Shown piece by piece: positions 1 through 6,003 of a DNA stretch of 7,370 nt. The position numbers and the translations under genes were made by a program. Source of the DNA: an uncultured Actinomycetes bacterium. GTDB lineage: Bacteria > Actinomycetota > Acidimicrobiia > Acidimicrobiales > Microtrichaceae. The stretch is from assembly GCA_903930035.1 (NCBI GenBank), contig CAIYXG010000275.1:1-7370 (forward strand). The letters run 5' to 3'. The stretch's first letter is position 1. Each line of letters starts with the position of its first letter. Below the pieces are notes generated by a model that saw nothing but the letters and a program-made list of their open reading frames with translations, had not been told where the DNA came from and searched no databases.

Positions 1-1888
1 CCTTCACCGACCGGGCCTGGTCGGTGTCGGTGTAGGCGATCTCCAGGTACACGCCGAACTCGGGGCGCAGGACCGACAGCCGGTCGCGGATCTCGGGCAC
101 GCTCAGGTCCACCCCGGACTGCTCCTTGAGCTCCGCCGCGTAGGCGTCCGAGATGGCGAGCGTCGTGATCTCCTGCGTGCGCTTCGTGTCGACCCGGATC
201 GACCGGGTGCCCACCGGGACGTCGAGCTTGGGCACGACCACGCCGCCGGTGGCGACATAGCGGGTGGGGACGTTGGCGAAGACCGCCACCGACAGGAACA
301 GGCCCGCCGCGGCGCCGAGGGCCAGCGCCAGCCGGAACCGGTGCGAGAACCGCAGGTCCCAGCGGGCCAGCTCGGGGGACTCCCACTCGCGGTCCCGGTC
401 GTCGAGGCCGTCGTCGGAGTCCTCCGGCACCTTGCGCGCCGGCTGCACCGCGAACGTGGGCTGTGACGGTCCGGCCAGTCCCGACCACCGGGTGTGGATG
501 GACGGCACCTGCAGCGCGGCCGCCAGGCCGAACAGGCTCCACGCCAGCTTGTTGTTCAGGAGCGGCACGAAGTTCGAGCTGCTGAGGACCGGCAGCATCA
601 TCACGAACAGGGTGGTGCTCAGGTCCTTCGTGTGGCGCCACCGGGGCCGGGCGAACCCCCACAGCGTGACGATGAAGATGGAGGCGAACAGCGCCAGCCC
701 GACCGCACCGAGGTCGCCCTGGATGTCCATCCACGTGTTGTGGGACGAGACGTCGGCGCGCGGGTCCTCCTGGAGCTGCACCCCGGGCGTCACCAGCAGG
801 TTCGGGATGATCTGCGTGCGCAGCTGCCCGAAGCCCCAGCCGATCACCGGGCGCTCCAGGATCAGGTCGACCGTGACGTTCCAGAAGTCGAGGCGGCCGG
901 CTCCCCGGTCCGCGAAGCCGCGGGACAGGTTGTTCGGGTTGGCGACGAACCCGACGGCGAACGCCAGCGCCGCCATGACGAGCGCGCCCACCGCCACCTT
1001 CGAGCGCTGCCGCATGTCGATGCCGGGCCGGGTGACCATCGTGCCGAACACCGCGACCGCCGCGCCGATGAGCCCCGACCGGCTGCCGGCGCCCGCCGCG
1101 CCCGCCAGCACGAACACCAGCGCGACCGTGTACCAGTTCTTCTCGACCTGGTTCCGGGCGTTGCGCCGGTAGTACACGGTCAGCGGGATCATCGAGGCCT
1201 GGATGAGGCCGAAGAAGTTGGGGTCGCCACCGAAGCCCTGCGACCGGGTGCCCAGGAACAGCGCCAGCACCCCGGCCCCGGACCCCCAGAGCCCGCCGAA
1301 CCAGAAGGCGCGGAGGTACCGCTGGATCTTCTCGTGGCTGTCGACCAGCAGGCCGGTGATCCCGAAGAACACCAGCGCCAGACCGATCAGGCCCATGGAG
1401 AAGATGAAGCTCGACAGCTTGGCGGACCACGCCCCGCTCACCAGGGAGAACACCGTGAGGAGCCACACCGGGACCCAGTGGCGGGTCGGGATGGCGGGCG
1501 GCCGCCAGCGCTCCACCACCAGCTTGTAGACCAGGTAGACCCCACCGAACGCGGCCACGAACCGGCCCAGCCGGACGGGCCCGAACCCCAGGCCGTCGAA
1601 GTGGATCAGGAACGCGACCACCTCGAAGAAGGCGAACCCGCGGCGCCAGACCCAGATGGAGATGCCGGCGAGCATCGCCACGAGCGACGCCACCAGGACG
1701 CCCCACTTGGACGCCACCAGCCAGAGCAGGACCGGGAGCGCGAGCAGCGAGAGCGCGACGGCAGGCCCGAGGCCCCAGCCCTTGCCCAGGTTGCGCCGGC
1801 CGCCGGACGGCTGCTCGGTCGGTCGTTCGAGAGTCTGCAACCGGCCCCCCGGGTCGGTGGTCCGCGGCCGGAACGCCACGTGAGCCAT
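1..1888 (-). CDS. O-antigen polymerase/ligase-family membrane protein fused to a Wzz-like domain (C-terminus off the window)
   Basis: I translated this frame by hand: 629 codons from an ATG at 1888 with no stop before the left edge. Residues about 41-460 hold many hydrophobic helices. The Wzy_C (PF04932-type) signature is clear: GRLDFW (331-336), RPVIGWGFG (346-354), and SHNTWMDIQGDLG (382-394). This family polymerises or ligates lipid-linked glycan on the outer face of the membrane. A charged, acidic linker follows (about 485-515), then a further helix (about 519-539). The next part (about 541-629) reads like the N-terminal extracytoplasmic domain of Wzz/chain-length determinants: RYVATGGVVV, then SGVDLSVPEIRDRLSV, then LEIAYTDTDQARSV. 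A second Wzz helix would lie beyond the edge. ATG 1888 has no evident Shine-Dalgarno; GTG 1879 in the same frame is an alternative start. The gene is divergent from the purine phosphorylase across 56 bp. The polymerase-family call is strong, the Wzz-like call is from pattern recognition, and the substrate is unknown. Confidence 0.85.
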   Translation of the reverse strand, partial: MAHVAFRPRTTDPGGRLQTLERPTEQPSGGRRNLGKGWGLGPAVALSLLALPVLLWLVASKWGVLVASLVAMLAGISIWVWRRGFAFFEVVAFLIHFDGLGFGPVRLGRFVAAFGGVYLVYKLVVERWRPPAIPTRHWVPVWLLTVFSLVSGAWSAKLSSFIFSMGLIGLALVFFGITGLLVDSHEKIQRYLRAFWFGGLWGSGAGVLALFLGTRSQGFGGDPNFFGLIQASMIPLTVYYRRNARNQVEKNWYTVALVFVLAGAAGAGSRSGLIGAAVAVFGTMVTRPGIDMRQRSKVAVGALVMAALAFAVGFVANPNNLSRGFADRGAGRLDFWNVTVDLILERPVIGWGFGQLRTQIIPNLLVTPGVQLQEDPRADVSSHNTWMDIQGDLGAVGLALFASIFIVTLWGFARPRWRHTKDLSTTLFVMMLPVLSSSNFVPLLNNKLAWSLFGLAAALQVPSIHTRWSGLAGPSQPTFAVQPARKVPEDSDDGLDDRDREWESPELARWDLRFSHRFRLALALGAAAGLFLSVAVFANVPTRYVATGGVVVPKLDVPVGTRSIRVDTKRTQEITTLAISDAYAAELKEQSGVDLSVPEIRDRLSVLRPEFGVYLEIAYTDTDQARSVK

Positions 1889-1889
1889 G

Positions 1890-1895
1890 AGCGTA
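1890..1895 (-). promoter_or_regulatory. Possible -10 element of the polymerase gene
   Basis: On the minus strand TACGCT fits the TANNNT pattern and ends one base before the ATG at 1888. Used as a -10, it would start the transcript a few bases inside that ATG. This would favour the in-frame GTG at 1879 as the real start. No clear -35 is seen. The hexamer is short, so chance occurrence is quite possible. Confidence 0.25.
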
Positions 1896-1932
1896 CCGAC
1901 ACCGGCCCGCAGGACGGCGGCGCGGTCCGTGG

Positions 1933-1938
1933 CACACT
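1933..1938 (+). promoter_or_regulatory. Candidate -10 for leaderless transcription of the purine phosphorylase
   Basis: CACACT is followed by six bases (CGGTCC) and then the GTG start at 1945. A -10 at this distance would place the transcript start at or next to the G of the start codon, the usual geometry of leaderless actinobacterial mRNAs. No Shine-Dalgarno sequence lies in front of the GTG. The hexamer is a weak match to TANNNT and I see no good -35, so the call leans on the similar arrangements at deoC and the HAD gene. Confidence 0.35.
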
Positions 1939-1944
1939 CGGTCC

Positions 1945-2775
1945 GTGCGAGAGGGACCGAGCAGCGCGACGCCCGACCCGTGGGCCGAGGTGGCGCACAG
2001 TGCGGCCCTCCTGCAGGACCGTCTGGGCACGCACCGGTGCGTCGTCGTGCTGGGCTCCGGCTGGGCCCCGGTGGCCGAGCAGCTCGGCGAGGTCGCGGCG
2101 ACCGAGTCGTACGCGTCCGTGGGGCTCGCCGCGCCCGGCGTGCCCGGCCACAGCGCGACCGCCCGCTCGGTGGACGTCGACGGCGTGCCCACGCTGGTCC
2201 TGGCCGGACGCGTCCACCTCTACGAGGGCCACGGTGCCGACGCCGTCTGCCACTCGGTGCGGGCCGCCGTGCGGTCGGGCTGCTCGACCGTCGTGCTCAC
2301 CAACGCCGCCGGGTCGCTGCGGCCGACGCTCCCCGTGGGCCGGCCGGTGCTCATCTCCGACCACCTCAACCTGACCGGGGCCAGCCCGATGGTCGGTCCG
2401 CCGCCGCCGGGCGACCCGGCCGACCGGTTCGTGGACCTGGTCGACCTGTACGCCGCCGACCGTCGCGCCGCGGTGGCCGCCGCCGTCCCCGGCACGCCCG
2501 AGGGGGTGTACGCCGGCCTGCTCGGCGGCGCCTACGAGACCCCGGCGGAGATCCGGATGCTGGCCGCGATGGGGGCCGACCTGGTGGGCATGTCCACCGT
2601 CCTGGAGGCCGTCGCCGCCCGGCACCTGGGCGCCACGGTCGTCGGCGTCTCCCTGGTGACCAACCTGGCGGCAGGGCTGCAGGACCGCGTCGCCCACGCC
2701 GAGGTCCTCGAGGTGGCCGGCAGCTCGACCGACGCGCTCGTCGAGGTGCTCCGCGCCGCCGTCGCGACCTCCTGA
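1945..2775 (+). CDS. punA: Purine nucleoside phosphorylase, class I (trimeric type)
   Basis: A 276-residue cytoplasmic enzyme, typical of the trimeric PNP family. It cleaves purine (deoxy)ribonucleosides with phosphate to give the free base and (deoxy)ribose-1-phosphate. Visible family motifs, in order: the phosphate loop VLGSGW (35-40), PGVPGHS (64-70), GRVHLYEGH (88-96, with the active-site His and Tyr), TNAAGSL (119-125), GAYETPAE (195-202, whose Glu contacts the purine base), GADLVGMSTVLE (210-221), and VTNLAAG (238-244, whose Asn contacts the base). No key residue appears to be missing. The GTG at 1945 is preferred: it gives a normal length and sits just behind a -10-like hexamer. The mutase gene follows on the same strand after 67 bp, probably in one operon. 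The same pairing (PNP followed by pmmB) occurs in Mycobacterium. The symbol follows the actinobacterial name; deoD is also used. Confidence 0.95.
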   Translation: MREGPSSATPDPWAEVAHSAALLQDRLGTHRCVVVLGSGWAPVAEQLGEVAATESYASVGLAAPGVPGHSATARSVDVDGVPTLVLAGRVHLYEGHGADAVCHSVRAAVRSGCSTVVLTNAAGSLRPTLPVGRPVLISDHLNLTGASPMVGPPPPGDPADRFVDLVDLYAADRRAAVAAAVPGTPEGVYAGLLGGAYETPAEIRMLAAMGADLVGMSTVLEAVAARHLGATVVGVSLVTNLAAGLQDRVAHAEVLEVAGSSTDALVEVLRAAVATS

Positions 2776-2787
2776 CCGCACGACCCT

Positions 2788-2820
2788 CCCGCCACGACCC
2801 GCCCGCCCGCCACGACCCGC
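2788..2820. repeat. 15-bp direct repeat between PNP and the mutase gene
   Basis: CCCGCCACGACCCGC occurs exactly at 2788-2802 and again at 2806-2820, 18 bp apart. The core ACGACCC also occurs once more at 2780-2786. The repeat fills most of the 67-bp gap between the PNP stop (2775) and the mutase GTG (2843). I see no terminator or Shine-Dalgarno in this gap. The role is unknown; slippage in low-complexity C-rich DNA is the simplest reading. Confidence 0.7.
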
Positions 2821-2842
2821 TGCCCACCCCGGACCTCCTGCC

Positions 2843-4423
2843 GTGCCACCCACCTCCGACCCCGGCCCCGACGCCGACCGGCCGCTCGAGTTCGGCACGG
2901 CCGGGATCCGTGGGCCGCTCGGCGACGGCCCCCACCAGCTGAACGTCGGCACGGTGCGCCACGTGGCCGACGGGCTGGCGCTCCACCTGCTGGCCACCGA
3001 CCCGTCGGCCGCCCGGCGCGGCGTGGTCGTGGGCCACGACGCCCGGCACTGGTCCTCCGAGTTCGCCCAGGTCGTCACCGACCGGCTCCAGCGTGCCGGC
3101 CTGGACGTCCTGGTGTTCGACTCGGCAGTGCCCACGCCCCTGGTGTCGCGCACGACTGCGCAGCTCGCGGCCGGCGCCGGTGTCATGGTCACGGCCAGCC
3201 ACAACCCTGCCTCGGACAACGGGATCAAGGTGTTCGGGCCCGACGGGGTCCTGCTCTCTGCGCCGGCCGACACGCAGGTCGCCGACGCCGTCGCCCGCGT
3301 GGCCGCCGGGGCGGCGACGGGGGCCCGCGCCACGCCGCCGGGCACGGTCGAGCACCTCGGCGGCGTCGACGGCGACGAGCCGGCCGTGACCTCGTTCCTC
3401 CACGACGCGCTCGAGCTTGCGGGACCCGGGACGGACCGCACGCCGACCGTTGCGACCACGGCGCTCCACGGCGTCGGCGGCGCCCTGCTCGGCCGGCTGC
3501 TCGACGCCGCCGGGGTCCCCCACTCCGCCGTGGCCGAGCAGCTCGCCCCCGACCCGGACTTCCCGTCCGTGCCGTTCCCCAACCCCGAGGAGCCCCACGT
3601 CCTGGACCTGGTGCTGGACCTGGCCGCCCGGACGGGCGCCGAGGTCGCGCTCGCCAACGACCCCGACGCCGACCGGGTCGCCGTGGCCCTGCGACGGGCC
3701 GACGGCACCTACTGGACGCTCACCGGCGACGAGGTCGGCGCGCTGCTGGCCCACGAGGTGCTGCGGACGGGCCGCGACGTCCCCGGCGCGCTGGTGGCGA
3801 CGACGCTCGTGTCCTCCCGGCTCGTCCCGGCCATGGCCACCGCCGCCGGCGTGGCCGCCGCCGTGACGCCGACGGGGTTCAAGTGGCTGTGCCGCGCGAC
3901 GCTCGACCGGCCCGGCTCGGTGCAGCTGCTCGCCTACGAGGAGGCGCTCGGGTACGCCGTGGGCCCGGCCACGACGGACAAGGACGGCATCGCGACGGCG
4001 CTGGTCGTGGTGCGGGCCCTCGAGCGGCTCCCCCGTCGCGACGGTCAGGGGCTCGACGGCGCGCTGCAGGACCTCTTCGACGACCTGGCCCGGCAGTTCG
4101 GGGCCCACCGCACGGCCAACGGCAGCGTGCGGCTCGACGTGCCTGCCGGGCCGGTGGTGGCCCGCCTGCGCGGCACGACCTCGGTGGCCGGCACCGCCGT
4201 GACGACCGAGGACGAGCCCGTCCCCGGCACGGTGCGGTGGCTGCTCCAGGACGACACCCGGGTGGTCCTCCGCGGGTCCGGCACCGAGCCGAAGGCGAAG
4301 TTCTACGTCGAGGCCCGGGTGCCGGTCGGCGACGACGTCAGGGCCGCCTGGCGCGAGGCCGCGGCACGGGCGGACGCGGTCTCGGCGGCGACCGAGGCCC
4401 TCCTGCGGGCCGCGGCCCGCTGA
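2843..4423 (+). CDS. pmmB: Phosphohexomutase-superfamily enzyme (PmmB-like), probable phosphopentomutase
   Basis: A 526-residue alpha-D-phosphohexomutase. These enzymes move phosphate between C1 and C5/C6 of a sugar through a phosphoserine. The four active-site loops are all present. FGTAGIRG (17-24) is the N-terminal substrate loop. TASHNP (117-122) carries the catalytic Ser119. DPDADR (273-278) binds Mg2+. EEALGY (366-371) is the sugar-specificity loop. RGSGTEPK (477-484) in the C-terminal domain binds phosphate. Length and motifs fit the PmmB/PGM2-like branch, whose human member PGM2 acts mainly as a phosphopentomutase. Its position between PNP and deoC argues for converting (deoxy)ribose-1-phosphate to the 5-phosphate, since the window shows no other phosphopentomutase. 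A phosphomannomutase or phosphoglucomutase role cannot be excluded from sequence. The start is a GTG with no clear Shine-Dalgarno. The gene ends 18 bp from the convergent deoC stop, with no terminator hairpin seen. Confidence 0.93.
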   Translation: MPPTSDPGPDADRPLEFGTAGIRGPLGDGPHQLNVGTVRHVADGLALHLLATDPSAARRGVVVGHDARHWSSEFAQVVTDRLQRAGLDVLVFDSAVPTPLVSRTTAQLAAGAGVMVTASHNPASDNGIKVFGPDGVLLSAPADTQVADAVARVAAGAATGARATPPGTVEHLGGVDGDEPAVTSFLHDALELAGPGTDRTPTVATTALHGVGGALLGRLLDAAGVPHSAVAEQLAPDPDFPSVPFPNPEEPHVLDLVLDLAARTGAEVALANDPDADRVAVALRRADGTYWTLTGDEVGALLAHEVLRTGRDVPGALVATTLVSSRLVPAMATAAGVAAAVTPTGFKWLCRATLDRPGSVQLLAYEEALGYAVGPATTDKDGIATALVVVRALERLPRRDGQGLDGALQDLFDDLARQFGAHRTANGSVRLDVPAGPVVARLRGTTSVAGTAVTTEDEPVPGTVRWLLQDDTRVVLRGSGTEPKAKFYVEARVPVGDDVRAAWREAAARADAVSAATEALLRAAAR

Positions 4424-4441
4424 CGGACCGCGGGCGGGCGC

Positions 4442-5125
4442 TCAGTCCCAGCCGGCGAGCACGTCCGCGGTCGCCGACAGGCCGAGCCGGTCGGCGCCGG
4501 CGGCCAGCACCGCCCGGGCGTCCGCTGCGGTGCGGATCCCGCCCGAGGCCTTGACGCCGCAGCGGCGGCCCACGGTCTGGCGCATCGTCGCCACCGCGCC
4601 GGGCGTCGCCCCGCCCGCCGGGTGGAACCCGGTCGACGTCTTCACGAAGTCGCCGCCGGCGTCGACGACCGCCTCGCAGACCTCGCGCAGGACCGGGTCC
4701 GGCCACAGGGCCGACTCGACGATCACCTTCAGGACGGCGCGGGGCACCGCGGCGCGCACCTCGGCCACGTCCATGCGCACGACGTCGAACTCGGCCTCGG
4801 CGAGCGCCCCCAGGTCGAGCACCATGTCGACCTCGGCAGCACCGAGCGCGACGGCGGCGGCCGCGGCGTCGGCGGTGACCCGGGCGGGCTGGGTGCCGTG
4901 GGGGAACCCCACCACGGTGCACACCGGGATGCGGCCGTCCACCAGGTCCACGACGAACGAGACCATGGAGGGCTGCACGCACACCGACGCGCAGCCCAGC
5001 TCCACGGCCTCCACCGCGACGGCCTCGACCTCGGCCCGGGTGGCCTCGGGCCGCAGGACCGTGTGGTCGACCATCGCCGCCAGCTCGGCACGGGTGGGCA
5101 GGGCGGGCTCGGACGGTGCGTGCAC
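4442..5125 (-). CDS. deoC: Deoxyribose-phosphate aldolase
   Basis: A 227-residue class I aldolase, near the usual size of short bacterial DERA proteins. It reversibly splits 2-deoxyribose-5-phosphate into acetaldehyde and glyceraldehyde-3-phosphate. Motifs, in order: VDHTVLRPEAT (19-29), VCVQPSMV (48-55), VGFPHG (72-77), EVDMVLDLG (98-106, with the conserved Asp100), LKVIVESALW (132-141), FVKTSTGF (160-167, with Schiff-base Lys162), and VKASGGIR (191-198, with the second catalytic Lys192). It ends in GLSATADVLAGWD and lacks the C-terminal Tyr described for the E. coli enzyme, as shorter DERAs often do. The GTG at 5125 lies six bases behind a TAGCCT hexamer, which supports this start. The gene is convergent with the mutase and divergent from the HAD gene. 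It supplies the last step of deoxynucleoside breakdown for the PNP and mutase pair, but is transcribed separately. Confidence 0.96.
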   Translation of the reverse strand: MHAPSEPALPTRAELAAMVDHTVLRPEATRAEVEAVAVEAVELGCASVCVQPSMVSFVVDLVDGRIPVCTVVGFPHGTQPARVTADAAAAAVALGAAEVDMVLDLGALAEAEFDVVRMDVAEVRAAVPRAVLKVIVESALWPDPVLREVCEAVVDAGGDFVKTSTGFHPAGGATPGAVATMRQTVGRRCGVKASGGIRTAADARAVLAAGADRLGLSATADVLAGWD

Positions 5126-5131
5126 GGCCGC

Positions 5132-5137
5132 AGGCTA
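5132..5137 (-). promoter_or_regulatory. -10 element for leaderless deoC transcription
   Basis: On the minus strand TAGCCT matches TANNNT at all three defining bases. It is followed by exactly six bases (GCGGCC) and then the GTG start of deoC. That spacing puts transcription start at the start codon, and there is no Shine-Dalgarno. A -35 is not obvious. This is the best of the three similar arrangements in the window. Confidence 0.5.
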
Positions 5138-5145
5138 CCGACCGG

Positions 5146-5151
5146 CAGACT
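5146..5151 (+). promoter_or_regulatory. Candidate -10 for leaderless HAD-gene transcription
   Basis: CAGACT is followed by seven bases and then the GTG at 5159. It resembles the CACACT hexamer in front of the PNP gene (CANACT in both). There is no Shine-Dalgarno before the GTG. The deoC -10 on the other strand lies only eight bases away, so the two promoters share one 33-bp gap and any -35 must overlap the opposing gene. Confidence 0.35.
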
Positions 5152-5158
5152 GTGCGCC

Positions 5159-5875
5159 GTGGCCCTCACCACCCTGGCCCTCGACGGCGACGACACGCTC
5201 TGGCACAGCGAGACGCACTTCGCGGTCACGACGGAGCGCGTCCTCGACCTGGTGCGGCCCTGGGTCGACGGCGACGCGGCCACCGCCCACCTCCTGGAGG
5301 TCGAGCGCAAGAACCTCGAGGTGTTCGGCTACGGGGTCAAGGCCTTCATCCTCTCGGTCATCGAGACGGTCGTCGAGGTGAGCGGCGGGCAGGTGCCGGC
5401 GGACCGGATCCACGAGGTCGTCGGCTGGGCCAAGGAGCTGCTCGAGCACCCGGTCGAGCTCATGGACGGGGTCGCCGAGACGCTGGACCTGCTCGCCGGG
5501 CAGTACCGGCTGGTGCTGATCACCAAGGGCGACCTGCTGCACCAGGAGTCCAAGGTGGCCCGCTCCGGCCTGGCCGACCGGTTCGAGGCGGTCGAGATCG
5601 TCGGGGACAAGGACGTCGCCACCTACCGCCGGATCCTCGACCGGCACGGCATCGCCCCCGACGAGTTCGTGATGGCCGGGAACTCGGTGCGCTCCGACGT
5701 CGCCCCGGTGGTCGAGCTGGGCGGCTGGGGCGTCCACGTGCCGTTCCACCTGACCTGGGCCCTCGAGGCCCACGACGGCAGCGGCCTGGGCGACCGGGCC
5801 GAGGTGGCCGACGGGTTCGCCGGCCTGCCCGCCGCGCTCGCGGTGCTGTCCGCGCGCGCCGCAGGCCGGGGGTAG
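5159..5875 (+). CDS. HAD-superfamily phosphatase (COG1011-like), substrate unknown
   Basis: A 238-residue soluble protein with the haloacid dehalogenase fold, expected to hydrolyse a small phosphate ester through an aspartyl-phosphate. Motif I is LDGDDTLW (8-15), with nucleophile Asp9 and acid/base Asp11. A helical C1-type cap follows (about 16-95). Motif II is LITKGD (120-125, Thr122). The motif III lysine is probably Lys151 in GDKDVATYRRIL. Motif IV is GNSVRSDV (174-181), where Asn replaces the usual first Asp and Asp180 remains. The C-terminal stretch GGWGVHVPFHLTW (188-200) resembles COG1011/YigB-type members whose motif I reads DxDDTLWHNE. The reading frame stays open far upstream into deoC, but GTG 5159 is chosen because it starts right at motif I and clears the divergent gene. 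The neighbours hint at a nucleotide or pentose-phosphate substrate; that is inference only. Confidence 0.9.
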   Translation: MALTTLALDGDDTLWHSETHFAVTTERVLDLVRPWVDGDAATAHLLEVERKNLEVFGYGVKAFILSVIETVVEVSGGQVPADRIHEVVGWAKELLEHPVELMDGVAETLDLLAGQYRLVLITKGDLLHQESKVARSGLADRFEAVEIVGDKDVATYRRILDRHGIAPDEFVMAGNSVRSDVAPVVELGGWGVHVPFHLTWALEAHDGSGLGDRAEVADGFAGLPAALAVLSARAAGRG

Positions 5876-5901
5876 CCGTCCGGCCCGTCCCCGGGGGTGG
5901 A

Positions 5902-5916
5902 ATTACCGTCGGGAAT
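5902..5916. promoter_or_regulatory. Imperfect dyad, possible operator
   Basis: ATTACCG-T-CGGGAAT is an inverted repeat with six of seven positions matched around a central T. It is one of the few AT-containing stretches in the region and ends four bases upstream of the candidate -35 of the acyltransferase promoter. That is a plausible regulator site. A single short dyad could also be chance. Confidence 0.35.
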
Positions 5917-5919
5917 CGT

Positions 5920-5948
5920 TTGCCGGGGCCCCGGACGAGGTTTACCGT
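5920..5948 (+). promoter_or_regulatory. Sigma-70-type promoter of the acyltransferase gene
   Basis: TTGCCG (5920-5925) and TACCGT (5943-5948) are separated by 17 bases, the standard spacing, and match the most conserved -35 (TTG) and -10 (TA...T) positions. Transcription would start near 5955 and leave a leader of about 50 bases before the ATG at 6004. A 12-bp perfect palindrome, CCGGGGCCCCGG (5923-5934), straddles the end of the -35 and the spacer. A second TACCGT at 5904-5909 lacks a good -35. Confidence 0.5.
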
Positions 5949-5968
5949 CTGTGCAGGCCGGTCGACGT

Positions 5969-5992
5969 CCGTCGCCCGGCCGGGGGCGACGG
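5969..5992 (+). promoter_or_regulatory. Leader hairpin directly upstream of the acyltransferase ribosome binding site
   Basis: CCGTCGCCC (5969-5977) and GGGCGACGG (5984-5992) are perfect reverse complements: a 9-bp stem with the six-base loop GGCCGG. The Shine-Dalgarno-like AAGGGGG (5994-6000) starts two bases after the stem, and ATG 6004 comes three bases after that. The hairpin may tune translation. It has no U-tract, so it is not a standard intrinsic terminator. I do not recognise it as a known riboswitch. Confidence 0.5.
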
Positions 5993-6003
5993 CAAGGGGG
6001 CCG

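Noticed and set aside
494..2374. A 626-codon open frame on the plus strand
   Set aside because: It is antisense to the polymerase-family gene and in the wrong frame for PNP. The product is rich in His, Arg, Glu and Pro with no membrane or enzyme motif.
1606..3708. A 700-codon open frame on the minus strand
   Set aside because: It lies antisense to the PNP and mutase genes, which have full sets of catalytic motifs. Its translation is Arg/Gly/Ser-rich with no recognisable domain. Long shadow frames are expected in DNA this rich in G and C.
2366..4108. A 580-codon minus-strand frame across the mutase gene
   Set aside because: It is antisense to a mutase with all active-site loops present, and has biased composition and no domain.
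4424..4441. Terminator between the convergent mutase and deoC genes
   Set aside because: The 18-bp gap holds no inverted repeat with a loop and no T-run.
4622..5158. Upstream extension of the HAD frame into deoC
   Set aside because: It is antisense to deoC. HAD motif I begins right after GTG 5159, so nothing before it is needed.
5889..5896. CCCCGGGG downstream of the HAD stop as a terminator stem
   Set aside because: It is a palindrome without a loop and has no T-tract, and so is too weak to call.
5116..6003. Upstream extension of the acyltransferase frame through the HAD gene
   Set aside because: The extension overlaps the HAD gene in another frame and reads as low-complexity Arg/Gly/Ala sequence. 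A Shine-Dalgarno and AT3 motifs fix the start near 6004.
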